Numbered from the stretch's first letter, positions 8,655-18,104 are shown. The stretch: DNA of 64,000 nucleotides from Agreia sp. COWG (GCF_904528075.1 NZ_LR882035.1:3308678-3372677), one strand, 5' to 3'. The notes: a model not told the origin generated them from the letters alone. Program-made: numbers and translations.

Positions 8655-9108
8655 TCTGTATGTCGCGGATCTCGTTCCAGATGCGCGTGGCCTGCGTCGC
8701 AGTGGCCGTGCCGGTCACCTGCACCAGGTCGAGCACCGGACCGTGGTCGACAAGAGCGAGGCGCACCGCCTGCAGCACGGTGCCGATGCGCGGGTCGGGG
8801 TAGCTGAACTCGATTCGGAAGCCGGCCTGCCCCAGCACCTCTGGCCTGTCCCTGCCCAAGACGGCGACGCCCTCGATCGAGGTGACCTTGTCGAGAACGG
8901 ATGCGACGGCCGCGTCGAGCGTGTAGCCCGCGCCGTAGCGGGAGATCTCCACCACGACGTTCGGGCGGAATTCACCCTGCGGCACGACCTTGCCCGCGGC
9001 GAGAACGGCAGCCGTCGTCGAGAGGACGTGCCAGTCATCCGGCACGTCGAGCGAGACGATCGGCAGCGCGGGGGCATCCGCGCTGGGAAAGGTCAGTGTG
9101 CGGCTCAT
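8635..9108 (-). CDS. LpqN/LpqT-like small protein
   Basis: A 157-residue protein without signal peptide or membrane helix. Its layout (N-terminal LDVPDDWHVL strand, central GxxPNVVVEISRYG-type strand, C-terminal LVDHGPVLDLVQVTGTATATQ) resembles the PsbP-like fold of mycobacterial LpqN/LpqT and similar proteins found near type VII systems. The ATG at 9108 follows GAAAGGTGG; the in-frame GTG at 9114 falls inside that ribosome binding site and was rejected. It lies downstream of the WXG100 gene, separated by a strong hairpin. The function is not known; a chaperone or accessory role in export is a guess from position. Confidence 0.6.
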   Translation of the reverse strand: MSRTLTFPSADAPALPIVSLDVPDDWHVLSTTAAVLAAGKVVPQGEFRPNVVVEISRYGAGYTLDAAVASVLDKVTSIEGVAVLGRDRPEVLGQAGFRIEFSYPDPRIGTVLQAVRLALVDHGPVLDLVQVTGTATATQATRIWNEIRDIQTSASLS

Positions 9109-9171
9109 GGCCACCTTTCACGCAAGTACTGCTGGGGAAGAGATCCCACTGCTGACGACGGGGTGAGACAC

Positions 9172-9205
9172 CACGGGCGGGCGTCGATGTCGACGCCCGC
9201 CCGTG
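9172..9205 (-). terminator. 16-bp hairpin after the WXG100 gene
   Basis: A perfect inverted repeat (9172-9187 with 9190-9205), very GC-rich, lies 28 bases after the WXG100 stop codon. It would end the WXG100 transcript or reduce read-through into the LpqN-like gene. No T tract follows. Confidence 0.65.
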
Positions 9206-9232
9206 CTCGGCCGGATGAACCGGCGAGAAGTG

Positions 9233-9499
9233 CTAGTTGCTCGAGGTGCTCTCCTGGTCGGCAGCGTTCTTTGCTGCCTTCTGCGAGGCGTCCTCGAGTG
9301 CCGCGATGACCTGCTTGAGGGCGGCGGTGTGCGTGCCGCTCCACTCGCTGCGGAAGTTCTCCGCGTCGGGACCGGTCCACTGCACGCTCTGGAGCGCGGC
9401 GGTGAGCGAGGTCAGAATGGTCTGAACCTGCTGCGACTGCTGGTTGAGCTGCTTTCCGAGGCTGCGAACCTGGTCGACGTCAAGACCCCATACGGCCAT
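9233..9499 (-). CDS. WXG100-family protein (ESAT-6-like)
   Basis: An 88-residue helical hairpin protein with the W-T-G motif at about residues 41-43 between two amphipathic helices. It ends in a flexible acidic/Ser tail. No signal peptide is present, as expected for type VII substrates. The upstream gene encodes an EssC/EccC-type ATPase with the FtsK/SpoIIIE domains that recognise such substrates. WXG100 proteins are exported as dimers and are also needed for secretion of other substrates. GGAGAA lies just before the ATG. A 139-base gap with an 18-bp palindrome separates it from the ATPase gene, so it probably has its own promoter. Confidence 0.93.
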   Translation of the reverse strand: MAVWGLDVDQVRSLGKQLNQQSQQVQTILTSLTAALQSVQWTGPDAENFRSEWSGTHTAALKQVIAALEDASQKAAKNAADQESTSSN

Positions 9500-9604
9500 G
9501 GTGTTCTCCTTTTTCTCAAATGCGAACCCGGTGTCTCCGGCCCCGCTACATCTCGTGAGTTGATCTCACGTGATGAGACTAGAACGAACCTCCACGGCCA
9601 GTCG

Positions 9605-9622
9605 ATGGGGAGAACTCCCCAT
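9605..9622. promoter_or_regulatory. 18-bp palindromic operator candidate, copy A
   Basis: ATGGGGAGAACTCCCCAT lies 106 bases upstream of the WXG100 start. The same palindrome with TT in place of AA occurs upstream of the giant Ig/Fn3 gene at 31182-31199. About 23 bases downstream in the direction of transcription is TAGTCT, a possible -10 element. Sharing an 8-2-8 perfect palindrome at similar distances from two start codons suggests a common regulator. Confidence 0.7.
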
Positions 9623-9638
9623 GCCCCCTCCGCGACGC

Positions 9639-12600
9639 TCACGAATCATGCTGGGCCACCTGCACCTTGGTGATGCGGCCCTGCTGCACGAGGAAGCCAC
9701 GGCCCGGCGGAAGGTCTGCGCGGCGGAAGCGGCCGAGCGAGGTGCCGAGCAGGGTGTCGCCATCCAGCTCTCCCGGCACGAGCAGCAGACCGCGCTTGGC
9801 GCCCTTGAACGGCCCGGCGAGCGTCCAGGCCTGCGACCAGGTCGACGACTCGCTCTCGCTCACCACGAAGACCTCGTCGCGCAGGGCCCGCTTCACGAGC
9901 CTGTCGACGTCGTTCTCGGCGGGCGAGCCCGTGAGCTCACCGATGTTCTCGATGATGATGGCGAACGAGTCGGGCCTCAGTGTGCCCGCGTCGAGCTGCG
10001 CCCCGATGTCGTCGGCGAACGCCGCCACCTGCGACGGCTCGGAGATCGACATCGACCACAGCGGAAGGGGCGTGAGCGACGTCTTGCGCGGCGAGATGTG
10101 CACGAGCCGGATGCCGGGCTGCGCGCGGCGTAGCGCGGCAGCGAGGGTCGCGAGCGCGGTCGACCGGCCGCTGCCCGACGAACCGGCCACCATGAACGCA
10201 CCGCGCGGCGCGATACCGATCGGCGCCAGGTCGTCGTCGCGCACGGCGATAACCGGAAGGGTGCCCGCTGTGATCGGCAGCGACGCCAGGGCGATGGAGT
10301 CGGCCAGCCGCTCGATGGCCGGTGCGGGCGGGATGCCCTGGCGGCGCATGGCCTCGGCCAGCTTGGCAACCTCGCGGGACTGGATGGCGACGTTCGCATC
10401 GGCACCGAGCACCGCGATCTGGATCTCGTTGCCACCCATGAGCCCGCGCCCGGGGGGCGACGTGGCCGTGAGCGTGTCCTTCGGCACTCCTACCAGCGAG
10501 TAGTCGTCCTCGCTCGCGAGACGCAGCACCAGGCGGCGCTGGATGGTGGAGCCGAGCGACGCGGGAACCGAGTTGGGCCGGTCACCGGTGATCACGAAGT
10601 GCACGCCCACCTGGCGGCCGTCGCTGGCGATCTGCGAGAACGTGGTGAACCAGGCGGAGTGGCCTCCGAACTCGTATTGCTCGCGGAAGGCGGTGATGCC
10701 GTCGATGAGCACCAGGATGCGCGGCTCGGCGGGGGCATTGGCGATACGTCGATACTCGCCGATGCTGCCGGCCCGCACTGCCGAGTAGCGCACAGAGCGG
10801 TCGTCGACGGTGTCGCGCAGCATCCGTAGCAGCCGGATGACGCGTTCCTGGTCGTCACCGTCGATGATGGCGCCCACGTGGGGCAGCTCCTCGAGCATGC
10901 TCAGACCGCTAGAACCGAAGTCGAGCCCGTAGACGTGCACGGGTCCGCCGCGAGGGGTGATCGCAGCGGCGACGGCTATCGTGCGCAGGGTTGCGCTCTT
11001 GCCCGAACCGCCGGTGCCGTAGATGGCCATGTTGCCGTCGCGGTCGGGCTCGTAGAACACCGTCGGCTGGATCTGGTTCTCGGGCTCGTCGATCACGCCG
11101 AGCAGGAGGCGCTCGTCGTTGCGCGGGTTCGGAAGCAGCGAGAAGTCGTAGACGCTCGCGAGCTCGTCGAGCCACGGCTTGCGGGGGTCGGGAATATCGG
11201 CGCGGCGGGCGGCGGTGCGAATGGAGGTGACGAGCCGCGCGATGTCGTTCGGGCCCGGATCGGCCTCCTCTCTCGCTTCGATCTGAGGCACATCCCACTC
11301 GGCGCCGGCGCCGAAGTTCATCTCGCTGATGTCGATGCGCGGCCGCGGGGGCTCGTTGGTGGTCCAGCCTCCCGCGTATCCGGTCTGGAACGACGCGAGC
11401 CTGCCGGGGCCGGTCTTGGCGGCTCCCCGTCCGGGGATCGACTGGTCGAAATAGGCGGCCATGGGCGTGCCGAGAATGTCCGAGGAATCCTCGGCGTCGG
11501 CCATCCGGAGCGCGATGCGCAGGTTCGTGTTGGCGCGCAGGTTGTCCTTGATCACTCCGGCGGGGCGCTGGGTGGCCAGGATCAGGTGGAGGCCCAGTGA
11601 GCGACCGCGCTGGGCCACGTCGACGACGCCGTCCACGAATTCCGGTACCTCCTGCACGAGGGCCGCGAACTCGTCGACCACGATCAACAGGCTCGGGGGG
11701 GTCTCGGGATCGCCGGTCTTCTCGAGCGACACCAGGTCTTTCGCCTTCTTGCGGTTGAGCAGGTGCTCCCGGTAGCGCAACTCGGCGCGCAGCGACGTGA
11801 GCGCGCGACGTACCAGGTGCGGCGACAGATCGGTGACGAGCCCCACGGTGTGGGGGAGCGCGACGCAGTCGGCGAAGGCCGCGCCGCCCTTGTAGTCGAT
11901 GAACAGGAAGGTGGCCCGGTCGGGGGAGTGGGCTGCCGCCATGCCGAGAACCCAGGACTGCAAGAACTCGCTCTTGCCGGCACCGGTCGTTCCGCCGACG
12001 AGGGCGTGCGGGCCCTGGTTGCGGATGTCCAGATAGAACGGCTCCGTGCCGCTGTGGCCGACGAGCGCGCGCAGCGACCCCTCCTTCTTGCGGCGCACGG
12101 GCGGCGAGCCGTCGCGCACGGCGATCGAGTTGCTCTCGCGCCAGCGCTCCACGACGGTGTCGGGCTCGTCGGCGAGCTCGGGGCCGACCAGCGAGAGGTA
12201 CGACACCGTGCGGGGCAGATCGGACTCGTCGTCGATCGGCGATCCCACGTCGACCACGGGGGCCAGGTGCCGGGCGTAGCTGTGCGCGGCCTCGAGCTCC
12301 ACGGTCTCGCAAGCCACGGGGAAGGTATGCTCGCCGAGCCGCACCTGGCCCACGGTGCCGCCCTGCACATCCGAATCGAGGCTGACGAAGCTGCGGCAGG
12401 CGGCGGGAAGATGGGCAATGGATGGCGCCGACCACACGACATGCACATTCGCGTCGGCGCCTCGCTCCACGAGGCGGTTGAGCCGGCCCCGGTCGACCGG
12501 GGCATCGTCTTCGATCACCACGATCACGGCGGGGGTGATCGGCAGGGGAACGTCGCTTTGGTCGTCTTTCTTCTTGCGCACGTCGGGGTTCTCAAGGGCC

Positions 12601-14096
12601 CCACGAGCGCTCGGCGCCTCTGAGGTGCGCCGGTTGATCAGGTCTTCGAGCCGCGACAGCAGGGCGAGGCCCGAACCGGGGTTGTCGGCGAGGTGATCTC
12701 CGGCCAGCGGGCTGTGCGCACTGCCGGTGTGCGGCATCCACTCGAGCCACTCCCAGCTGGTTCGCGAGGCCGGCGAGACGAGCGCTGTGACGACGAGCTC
12801 GGCGGGGGAGTGCAGGGCGGTCAGCTGGGCGAGCACGCCCCGCGTGACGCCGCGGCGCAGCTCGAGGGTGCCGGCGATGCCGAGCGCGCCGGCCTCGCGC
12901 AGATCGGCGACGATGGGCACCTCGTCGATGCGCGAGAAGCGCTCGGCCACCTCTTCGAGCTGCCCCCAGTACTCGGGCAGCGTGTCGTTCGACTGGGGCA
13001 GGGCGACCTCGTCGCGGCTGTGCGCGGTGCCGAGGCCGAGGCGCACGGTGAGAAACGCACCATGCTCAGGCCTGTGCGTCCACAGCAGGTGGCCGAGCCT
13101 GTGGGCGGAGTCGAGACTGTCGGCAACCGAGGGCGCCTCGCCGAGTCGCACGGCCCGCTGGATGCGCTGGCGCTCGTGCAGCTTGTCGACGAAGGCCGTC
13201 AGCGACAGCGTGAACTGCTTGATGGCGTCTTTCAGTTGGCGCCGCGCGGTGAGCTTGTGATCGATGTACGTGCCGATCATCAGCAGGGGGCTCAAGGCGA
13301 TGAACACGACGCTCAGGATGTTGCGGGTGAACAGGTAGAGCACCACGCCCATGATGAGCGGCGCGATGAGCGCCACGATCGGAAAGCGCAGTGGCTGCGG
13401 CCTGCCGGGCGGCTCGGGGGCGGGGTACTTCTCGCCGGGGTAGCGGGCCACGACGCGGGGCGAGCGGTTGAACTCGATCACGGGAGTCGACGGCGCTGCA
13501 CCGCCGAGGCGCTGCAGCGGAACGACGCAGATGCCTGTGTCGCCGAGCACCACCACGTCGGCCGAGCTCAGCGCTGTGCGGGCGACCTGCTCGCCACCCA
13601 TCAGCAGGCCGTTGGCACTGTTCATGTCGGTGATCTCGACGATCTCACCCACGTTGATGCGTGCGTGCCGCTTCGACACGAGGGTGTCTGTCAGCCGCAC
13701 GTCCACACCGCGTTCGCGGCCGATGTAGCTGGTGCCGAACGGCAGGGCGAACTCGGCACCGGCATCCGGCCCCGACAGCACCCGCAGGGTGGCCGCCGCC
13801 GCGCCGCGCTGAGAGCCAGGAGTGTCGTAATCCTCGCTGTGCTGACGGATCTCGATGGTCGACCCCGACCGCAGGCCGGCGTCGAGCAGCGTGGCCTGCG
13901 GGTCGAGCACGCGAGCCTGGCCGGATGTCTCGGTCACCTGCAGGGTGAGCCTCGGCGGGGCCGTGGTCGCCGCGTTAGCCGGATCCGCTGTGTAGAGCGC
14001 CTCGGCGACGTTCGAGACGCTCGCCGTCGCGTCTGCCGTGACGGCCACGTTCGTGCTTGTTCCGCCGCCGCGTGAGAGCTGGAGTTTGAGATGCAT
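9639..14096 (-). CDS. EssC/EccC-type FtsK/SpoIIIE secretion ATPase with N-terminal ubiquitin-like and FHA domains
   Basis: A 1485-residue membrane-anchored type VII motor. Residues 1-86 resemble a ubiquitin-like (YukD/EccD-type) fold ending TLLDAGLRSGSTIEIR. Residues about 103-190 form a canonical FHA domain (GR 126-127, SKRH 141-144, NG 162-163). Two membrane helices span about 236-277. Three FtsK-like ATPase domains follow: P-loop GGTTGAGKS at 701-709 with Walker B LLIVVDEF at 803-810; P-loop GTGGSGKS at 1027-1034 but Walker B ends in Asp-Gly; and GSSGSGRS at 1305-1312, where Arg replaces the P-loop Lys. N-terminal FHA domains are typical of Firmicutes EssC rather than mycobacterial EccC. 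The ATG at 14096 was chosen because upstream sequence in this frame overlaps the preceding FHA gene. No EccB, EccD, EccE or mycosin gene is in the window. Confidence 0.93.
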   Translation of the reverse strand: MHLKLQLSRGGGTSTNVAVTADATASVSNVAEALYTADPANAATTAPPRLTLQVTETSGQARVLDPQATLLDAGLRSGSTIEIRQHSEDYDTPGSQRGAAAATLRVLSGPDAGAEFALPFGTSYIGRERGVDVRLTDTLVSKRHARINVGEIVEITDMNSANGLLMGGEQVARTALSSADVVVLGDTGICVVPLQRLGGAAPSTPVIEFNRSPRVVARYPGEKYPAPEPPGRPQPLRFPIVALIAPLIMGVVLYLFTRNILSVVFIALSPLLMIGTYIDHKLTARRQLKDAIKQFTLSLTAFVDKLHERQRIQRAVRLGEAPSVADSLDSAHRLGHLLWTHRPEHGAFLTVRLGLGTAHSRDEVALPQSNDTLPEYWGQLEEVAERFSRIDEVPIVADLREAGALGIAGTLELRRGVTRGVLAQLTALHSPAELVVTALVSPASRTSWEWLEWMPHTGSAHSPLAGDHLADNPGSGLALLSRLEDLINRRTSEAPSARGALENPDVRKKKDDQSDVPLPITPAVIVVIEDDAPVDRGRLNRLVERGADANVHVVWSAPSIAHLPAACRSFVSLDSDVQGGTVGQVRLGEHTFPVACETVELEAAHSYARHLAPVVDVGSPIDDESDLPRTVSYLSLVGPELADEPDTVVERWRESNSIAVRDGSPPVRRKKEGSLRALVGHSGTEPFYLDIRNQGPHALVGGTTGAGKSEFLQSWVLGMAAAHSPDRATFLFIDYKGGAAFADCVALPHTVGLVTDLSPHLVRRALTSLRAELRYREHLLNRKKAKDLVSLEKTGDPETPPSLLIVVDEFAALVQEVPEFVDGVVDVAQRGRSLGLHLILATQRPAGVIKDNLRANTNLRIALRMADAEDSSDILGTPMAAYFDQSIPGRGAAKTGPGRLASFQTGYAGGWTTNEPPRPRIDISEMNFGAGAEWDVPQIEAREEADPGPNDIARLVTSIRTAARRADIPDPRKPWLDELASVYDFSLLPNPRNDERLLLGVIDEPENQIQPTVFYEPDRDGNMAIYGTGGSGKSATLRTIAVAAAITPRGGPVHVYGLDFGSSGLSMLEELPHVGAIIDGDDQERVIRLLRMLRDTVDDRSVRYSAVRAGSIGEYRRIANAPAEPRILVLIDGITAFREQYEFGGHSAWFTTFSQIASDGRQVGVHFVITGDRPNSVPASLGSTIQRRLVLRLASEDDYSLVGVPKDTLTATSPPGRGLMGGNEIQIAVLGADANVAIQSREVAKLAEAMRRQGIPPAPAIERLADSIALASLPITAGTLPVIAVRDDDLAPIGIAPRGAFMVAGSSGSGRSTALATLAAALRRAQPGIRLVHISPRKTSLTPLPLWSMSISEPSQVAAFADDIGAQLDAGTLRPDSFAIIIENIGELTGSPAENDVDRLVKRALRDEVFVVSESESSTWSQAWTLAGPFKGAKRGLLLVPGELDGDTLLGTSLGRFRRADLPPGRGFLVQQGRITKVQVAQHDS

Positions 14097-14098
14097 GA

Positions 14099-14881
14099 CT
14101 ACCGGGCGTCTTTCGCGAGGGGTGTGGCTGCGGGTGACTGCGGCGTCTCGGCCGTGTCGTCGTCGAGGGCGGGCAGATCTGCCGTGGTGACGAGCCGCGA
14201 GAGAACGGCGTACTCCACGAGGCGGGCCCGTCGATTGGTGGCGAGGGCCCCCACTCCGCCCCGCAGGCCGTCGACGCCCTGTCGGCTGAGCTTGTCGCAC
14301 ACGTTGTCGAGCTTGCGGTTGAAGCGGCTCAGCACCCAGCCGAGGCGCTCCGCGGCCGCGGCCGACGAGGGGATCTCGCTCGTTCCGGTTCCCTCGCGGC
14401 GCAGCATCGGCTCGGCGAGCGCCAGGATCAGCAGCCACTGCGAGCGGGTGAACGTGACGGCGCCGACCGTGGTGGTTCCGTCGCTCGAGGTCGTGGGCTT
14501 CGACTCGACGAATGCCGGGGTCGACGTGTGCACCATGAACTCGTAGGTGGTCGGCCCGGCAGTGAAGACCACGGAGGTGAGGCCGAACACCACGGGGAGC
14601 CGGGCCCCCGGTGCCAGCCAGGCCTGCATCGAGCCCGTGGCATCCGAGACCGAGGCCGAGAGGCGCGAGCCCACGTTGATGAGCCACCACAGGCCGTCGA
14701 TGCAGGCGATCTGAAGGAAGCGCCGGTGCAGGTACTGGTTGTCGTCGATGTCGAGGTCGGCGTCGCGGCCGATCTCGAAGGGCGTGGCGGGGTCGAGGGT
14801 GAACCACTCGCCGCAATACTCGACGCTGGCGTCGGCCACAGTGGCGGTCGCCGCGTCGCGAGTGCCGGTCTTGTCGGTCAT
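14099..14881 (-). CDS. FHA-like domain protein with degenerate phosphothreonine site
   Basis: A 260-residue soluble protein. Residues about 18-105 read as an FHA fold (FEIGRDADLDI, LWWLINVGSRLSASV), but the SxxH segment is replaced by YLHRRFLQI, so phosphothreonine binding is doubtful. The second half (about 140-230) is helical, with RSQWLLILALAEPMLR and LGWVLSRFNRKLDNVCDKL, resembling a winged-helix-like C-terminal module. The start codon overlaps the kinase stop by one base (TGATG) and the ATPase gene begins three bases after its stop, so it is tightly coupled to both. It may link kinase output to the secretion motor; this is inferred from position. Confidence 0.8.
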   Translation of the reverse strand: MTDKTGTRDAATATVADASVEYCGEWFTLDPATPFEIGRDADLDIDDNQYLHRRFLQIACIDGLWWLINVGSRLSASVSDATGSMQAWLAPGARLPVVFGLTSVVFTAGPTTYEFMVHTSTPAFVESKPTTSSDGTTTVGAVTFTRSQWLLILALAEPMLRREGTGTSEIPSSAAAAERLGWVLSRFNRKLDNVCDKLSRQGVDGLRGGVGALATNRRARLVEYAVLSRLVTTADLPALDDDTAETPQSPAATPLAKDAR

Positions 14882-16515
14882 CAGGGCGCACATCCTGTCA
14901 CGGGGTCGGAGGCTCGGCCATCGGTGCGGCGCACGCTCACTTCGATGCAGGTCTTCTGACCCTCGGCGGGAACGACCGTCACCGTGGCATCGGAGGTCGA
15001 TGAGAGCGACGGCTCGGCACCGGGAACGAGCAGGCCCCACTGAAAGACGTCACCCTTCTGCGGGTCTGGGTTCTTCCAGGTGAAGACGATGCCGCCCTCG
15101 CCGGCGGCGCCGACGACGTCGGTGGGCGCCTGCACTCGGCCGGCCGGGATCACGTCGACGGGCTTTGCCGCCTCCTCTGTCGGCACAGCGGCGGGGCTAC
15201 CCGCCCCCGCGTTCAGGGCGAATACGATGCCGCCGACTGCGAGTAGCAGTACGAGCGAGATCGCCCCGATGATCAGGGGGAGCCGGCGCGAGCGGCTCTC
15301 CGCCGGCTCGACACCCGCCGCGGGCACGACCGGCGCGCGATGCTGCGTCTCCTCTACCCCCGGCGAGGTGAGTTCGAACGGGCTGGGGCCGGATGCCGCG
15401 CGGCCCGGCTGCACAACCGGCGGCTGGCCGCGGCGCTGGGTCTGTTCGACCTCGCCCAGCGCGGAGGCTGCCCCGAGTGGCGCAACGCCCACGGGTGGGA
15501 TCTGGGCACGGGGCGGGGTGGCCTGGGCGGCGGCGCGGCGAGCGGTACCAGTGACCGGGGCCGTCGGGTCGATCGTGACGATGCCGCGGATGCGCGTGTT
15601 GCCGTCGTCCTCCTCCTCCTCGGCCGCGCTCGGCAGTGAGTCGTCGAGAACGTCGGCCGGGGTCACCGAGAGGCTGAGCTCGAGCTGCGCCTTCTGCAGC
15701 GCCCTCGCGAATTCGAGGGCCGACGAGTAACGATCGGCCTCGCGCCGTGCCATCGCCGTGGCGAGGATCTGCTCGAGCGAATCCGGTACGTCGGCTCGGC
15801 CGGTGCGAGCCAGGGGCGCCTGCTGGATGCGGTTGATGAGGTCGAGGCCGCCATTCGCGCCCCCGGGCACCTCGAACGGGGAGCGCCCCGCGAGAAGCGT
15901 GTAGACAGTGGCGCCGAGCGCGTAGATGTCCCCGCCGGGCCCGCTCTTCGAGGTGCTTCCGAAGACCTCGGGGGGCGACCACGGAATGGACATCCCCACC
16001 GCGGCCTCGTCGCCGCCGCCGACCACCGTCACCGAGATGCCGAAGTCGGTCAGGGCCGGGCGGTTGTATTCCGTTGTGAGAATATTGGCCGGTTTGATAT
16101 CACGATGAAGGATTCCGGCTCGGTGAGCGGTCTCGACAGCTCCTGCCACCTGGATCCCGATGCGCAGCGCCTCGGCCACGCTGATCTTCTCGCGGCGGTA
16201 CCGAGCCGCGAGATTCGGCCTCGAGCAGTACTCCATGACCAGGTAGGGGCGGCCATCGGCGGCGATGTCGGCCTGGTAGATCGTGACGATCGAGGGGTGC
16301 GTCGACAGCTGCGCCATGAGGTTGGCCTCGGCGTCGAAGTTCTCCCTGGCCCCTTCGGTGAGGGACTCGCTCAGCAGAACCTTGATGGCGACGCGGCGTC
16401 GCGGCATCCTTTGCTCGTAGAGGAATACATCGGCGAAACCGCCGGATCCGAGCAGCTGTTCGTGGGTGAATCCAGGGATCTCGGGGGGCGCCGAGGGTGG
16501 GCGACGCGCGTTCAC
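14881..16515 (-). CDS. Receptor-type Ser/Thr protein kinase
   Basis: A 544-residue PknB-like kinase. The cytosolic catalytic domain (about 15-275) has the glycine loop GSGGFADVF at 23-31, Lys45 in VAIKVL, the catalytic HRDIKPAN at 137-144 and DFG at 157-159. A Pro/Ala-rich juxtamembrane region of about 130 residues follows, then one membrane helix (about 412-435). A short extracellular module (about 460-544) looks fibronectin-like and holds two cysteines (523, 542) that could form a disulphide. There are no PASTA repeats, so it is not the cell-wall PknB type. The ATG overlaps the stop of the upstream FHA gene (ATGA). Likely substrates are Thr residues on partners read by the FHA domains encoded alongside. 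Confidence 0.95.
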   Translation of the reverse strand: MNARRPPSAPPEIPGFTHEQLLGSGGFADVFLYEQRMPRRRVAIKVLLSESLTEGARENFDAEANLMAQLSTHPSIVTIYQADIAADGRPYLVMEYCSRPNLAARYRREKISVAEALRIGIQVAGAVETAHRAGILHRDIKPANILTTEYNRPALTDFGISVTVVGGGDEAAVGMSIPWSPPEVFGSTSKSGPGGDIYALGATVYTLLAGRSPFEVPGGANGGLDLINRIQQAPLARTGRADVPDSLEQILATAMARREADRYSSALEFARALQKAQLELSLSVTPADVLDDSLPSAAEEEEDDGNTRIRGIVTIDPTAPVTGTARRAAAQATPPRAQIPPVGVAPLGAASALGEVEQTQRRGQPPVVQPGRAASGPSPFELTSPGVEETQHRAPVVPAAGVEPAESRSRRLPLIIGAISLVLLLAVGGIVFALNAGAGSPAAVPTEEAAKPVDVIPAGRVQAPTDVVGAAGEGGIVFTWKNPDPQKGDVFQWGLLVPGAEPSLSSTSDATVTVVPAEGQKTCIEVSVRRTDGRASDPVTGCAP

Positions 16516-18104
16516 GGAAGCTCCTCGAACAGCAGCGTGACGCCGTCACCGATATCGACGATGTCGCCGTTCAGCACCAGCACGGGCTCGCTCGGCGAAA
16601 GCCTCAGCGGTGGGGTTCCTGCGCGATGCAGCACCGAACCGTTGGTCGTGTCGAGGTCGACGACCAGAACGTGGCGGCCTTCGACTCGCACCTCGAGATG
16701 GCTGCGCGATACGTCCTGATCGGGGCTCGCGACCGTGACCAGGTGCGGAAGCACGTCACCTTGAACGCGCTGGGCACGAGGTCTGCGGCCCACGATGACC
16801 GGGCGATCGAGCGTGACCACGTCGCCGGTCGCGAGCACGATGCGACCGGGGCCGCCGGCCGGATCGGCGGAGGAGTCGTCAGCAGCGGCGAGGCGACGCA
16901 TGGCCTCGAGCTCCGACACGGTCACCGTGAGGCCGTCATGATCGTTCTCCGCTGGTGGCGTGGCCGACGCGGAGGCAGGGGTGGGGGACGACGCGGGTGC
17001 GGGCTGACCGCCGTAGCCGGCGGCGGCAGCGCCGACACCGGCGAACCCCGGCACCCGGTCGATGAGGCCGGTCGGCGGGGGAGCCGTCCACTCTTTCGAA
17101 GAGACCTGCGGCGCCTCGGTTTCGACCTCGGGCCTGGGCGCCGATGGGGCCTCGGGTTGGGCGGGCGTGACGGCAGCCGACGCGGGCTCGTCGTCGGGCT
17201 CGTCGTCGAGGCGTACTGCAGCCTCTTCGACAGATTTGACGACCGTGGCACCCCACAGGTGGTCGTACGCGTCATCGGGCAGCTCGGTCACGGTGGGGCC
17301 GAAGTCCTCCGGCTCGGCGTGGGCTGGTTCGACGGGGGCCGCGGGTTCGACGGGCGGCTGCTCGACGGGCGGTTCCGCGATGGCCGGTTCCTCGATGGGC
17401 GGGCTCCCGTCGGGCAGCTCGTCGACCGTCTCCTCGACGTCGAGCGCAAGCGCCGGGGTCGACTCGATTTCGGGCATCGGCACCGGCACCGGCTCCGCCG
17501 CCAGCTCGCGTGCAGGCTCCCGGTGCAGCGGAGCGGAGGCGACAAATTCGGGCAGCACGGGTGCAGCGGGCGGCGAGGCGACGACGGGGAGACTGGCTTC
17601 CGGCGCGGGTACGGGCGCGACGACGGTGACCGCCGCATCCGGCACCGCTGGGGAGCGCTCGACGAGCGACAGCGAGACCGCGCGGCACAGGACGACGCCG
17701 CTGCGGATACCGAGCCACTCGGAGCCATCGACGCCCTCGCTCGACACCACGAAGCTCTCGGCCGCTGACACGACGCGCTCGTTCCAGGTGGTGACCTGCT
17801 CGCCCGACACGGTCACGGGCGCGTCGGCTCCGACCTCTGTCACGTCGATGCGCAACGCCCCCCGCACGGCGAGGCGCAGCTCACTGCCCGATGCCACAGC
17901 CACGGCGAACGGCGGGATGGCCTTGATGCTCGCACCGAACTCGGCCGTGAGGGCCTCGAGCACGCCGCCCAGTCCGTCGCCGTCGTCGAGGCTGCGCCAG
18001 ATGCGATCCAAGAGAGCACCGTCGAGGGTGCTGGGAAACAGTGCGACAGCGCCGGATGCGACGACTCCGCGCCACGTGCCCGGCTGGTAAGTGAGGCGGG
18101 TCAT
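16512..18104 (-). CDS. FHA-domain protein with long Pro/Glu-rich linker
   Basis: A 530-residue soluble protein. The N-terminal domain (about 1-180) is of unknown fold. The middle (about 190-400) is low-complexity, rich in Pro, Glu and Ala. The C-terminal FHA domain (about 425-528) is canonical: VGRR, then SRSH, then TTNG. It is encoded between the phosphatase and kinase genes with ATGA overlaps on both sides. It is a good candidate substrate and adaptor of the kinase: FHA domains bind phosphothreonine, and the linker offers many acceptor sites. The family name is not known to me. Confidence 0.85.
   Translation of the reverse strand: MTRLTYQPGTWRGVVASGAVALFPSTLDGALLDRIWRSLDDGDGLGGVLEALTAEFGASIKAIPPFAVAVASGSELRLAVRGALRIDVTEVGADAPVTVSGEQVTTWNERVVSAAESFVVSSEGVDGSEWLGIRSGVVLCRAVSLSLVERSPAVPDAAVTVVAPVPAPEASLPVVASPPAAPVLPEFVASAPLHREPARELAAEPVPVPMPEIESTPALALDVEETVDELPDGSPPIEEPAIAEPPVEQPPVEPAAPVEPAHAEPEDFGPTVTELPDDAYDHLWGATVVKSVEEAAVRLDDEPDDEPASAAVTPAQPEAPSAPRPEVETEAPQVSSKEWTAPPPTGLIDRVPGFAGVGAAAAGYGGQPAPASSPTPASASATPPAENDHDGLTVTVSELEAMRRLAAADDSSADPAGGPGRIVLATGDVVTLDRPVIVGRRPRAQRVQGDVLPHLVTVASPDQDVSRSHLEVRVEGRHVLVVDLDTTNGSVLHRAGTPPLRLSPSEPVLVLNGDIVDIGDGVTLLFEELP

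Noticed and set aside
14097..14891. 265-codon N-terminal extension of the secretion ATPase frame
   Set aside because: It runs through the preceding FHA gene in another frame and has shadow-like composition; the ATG at 14096 starts the folded domain.
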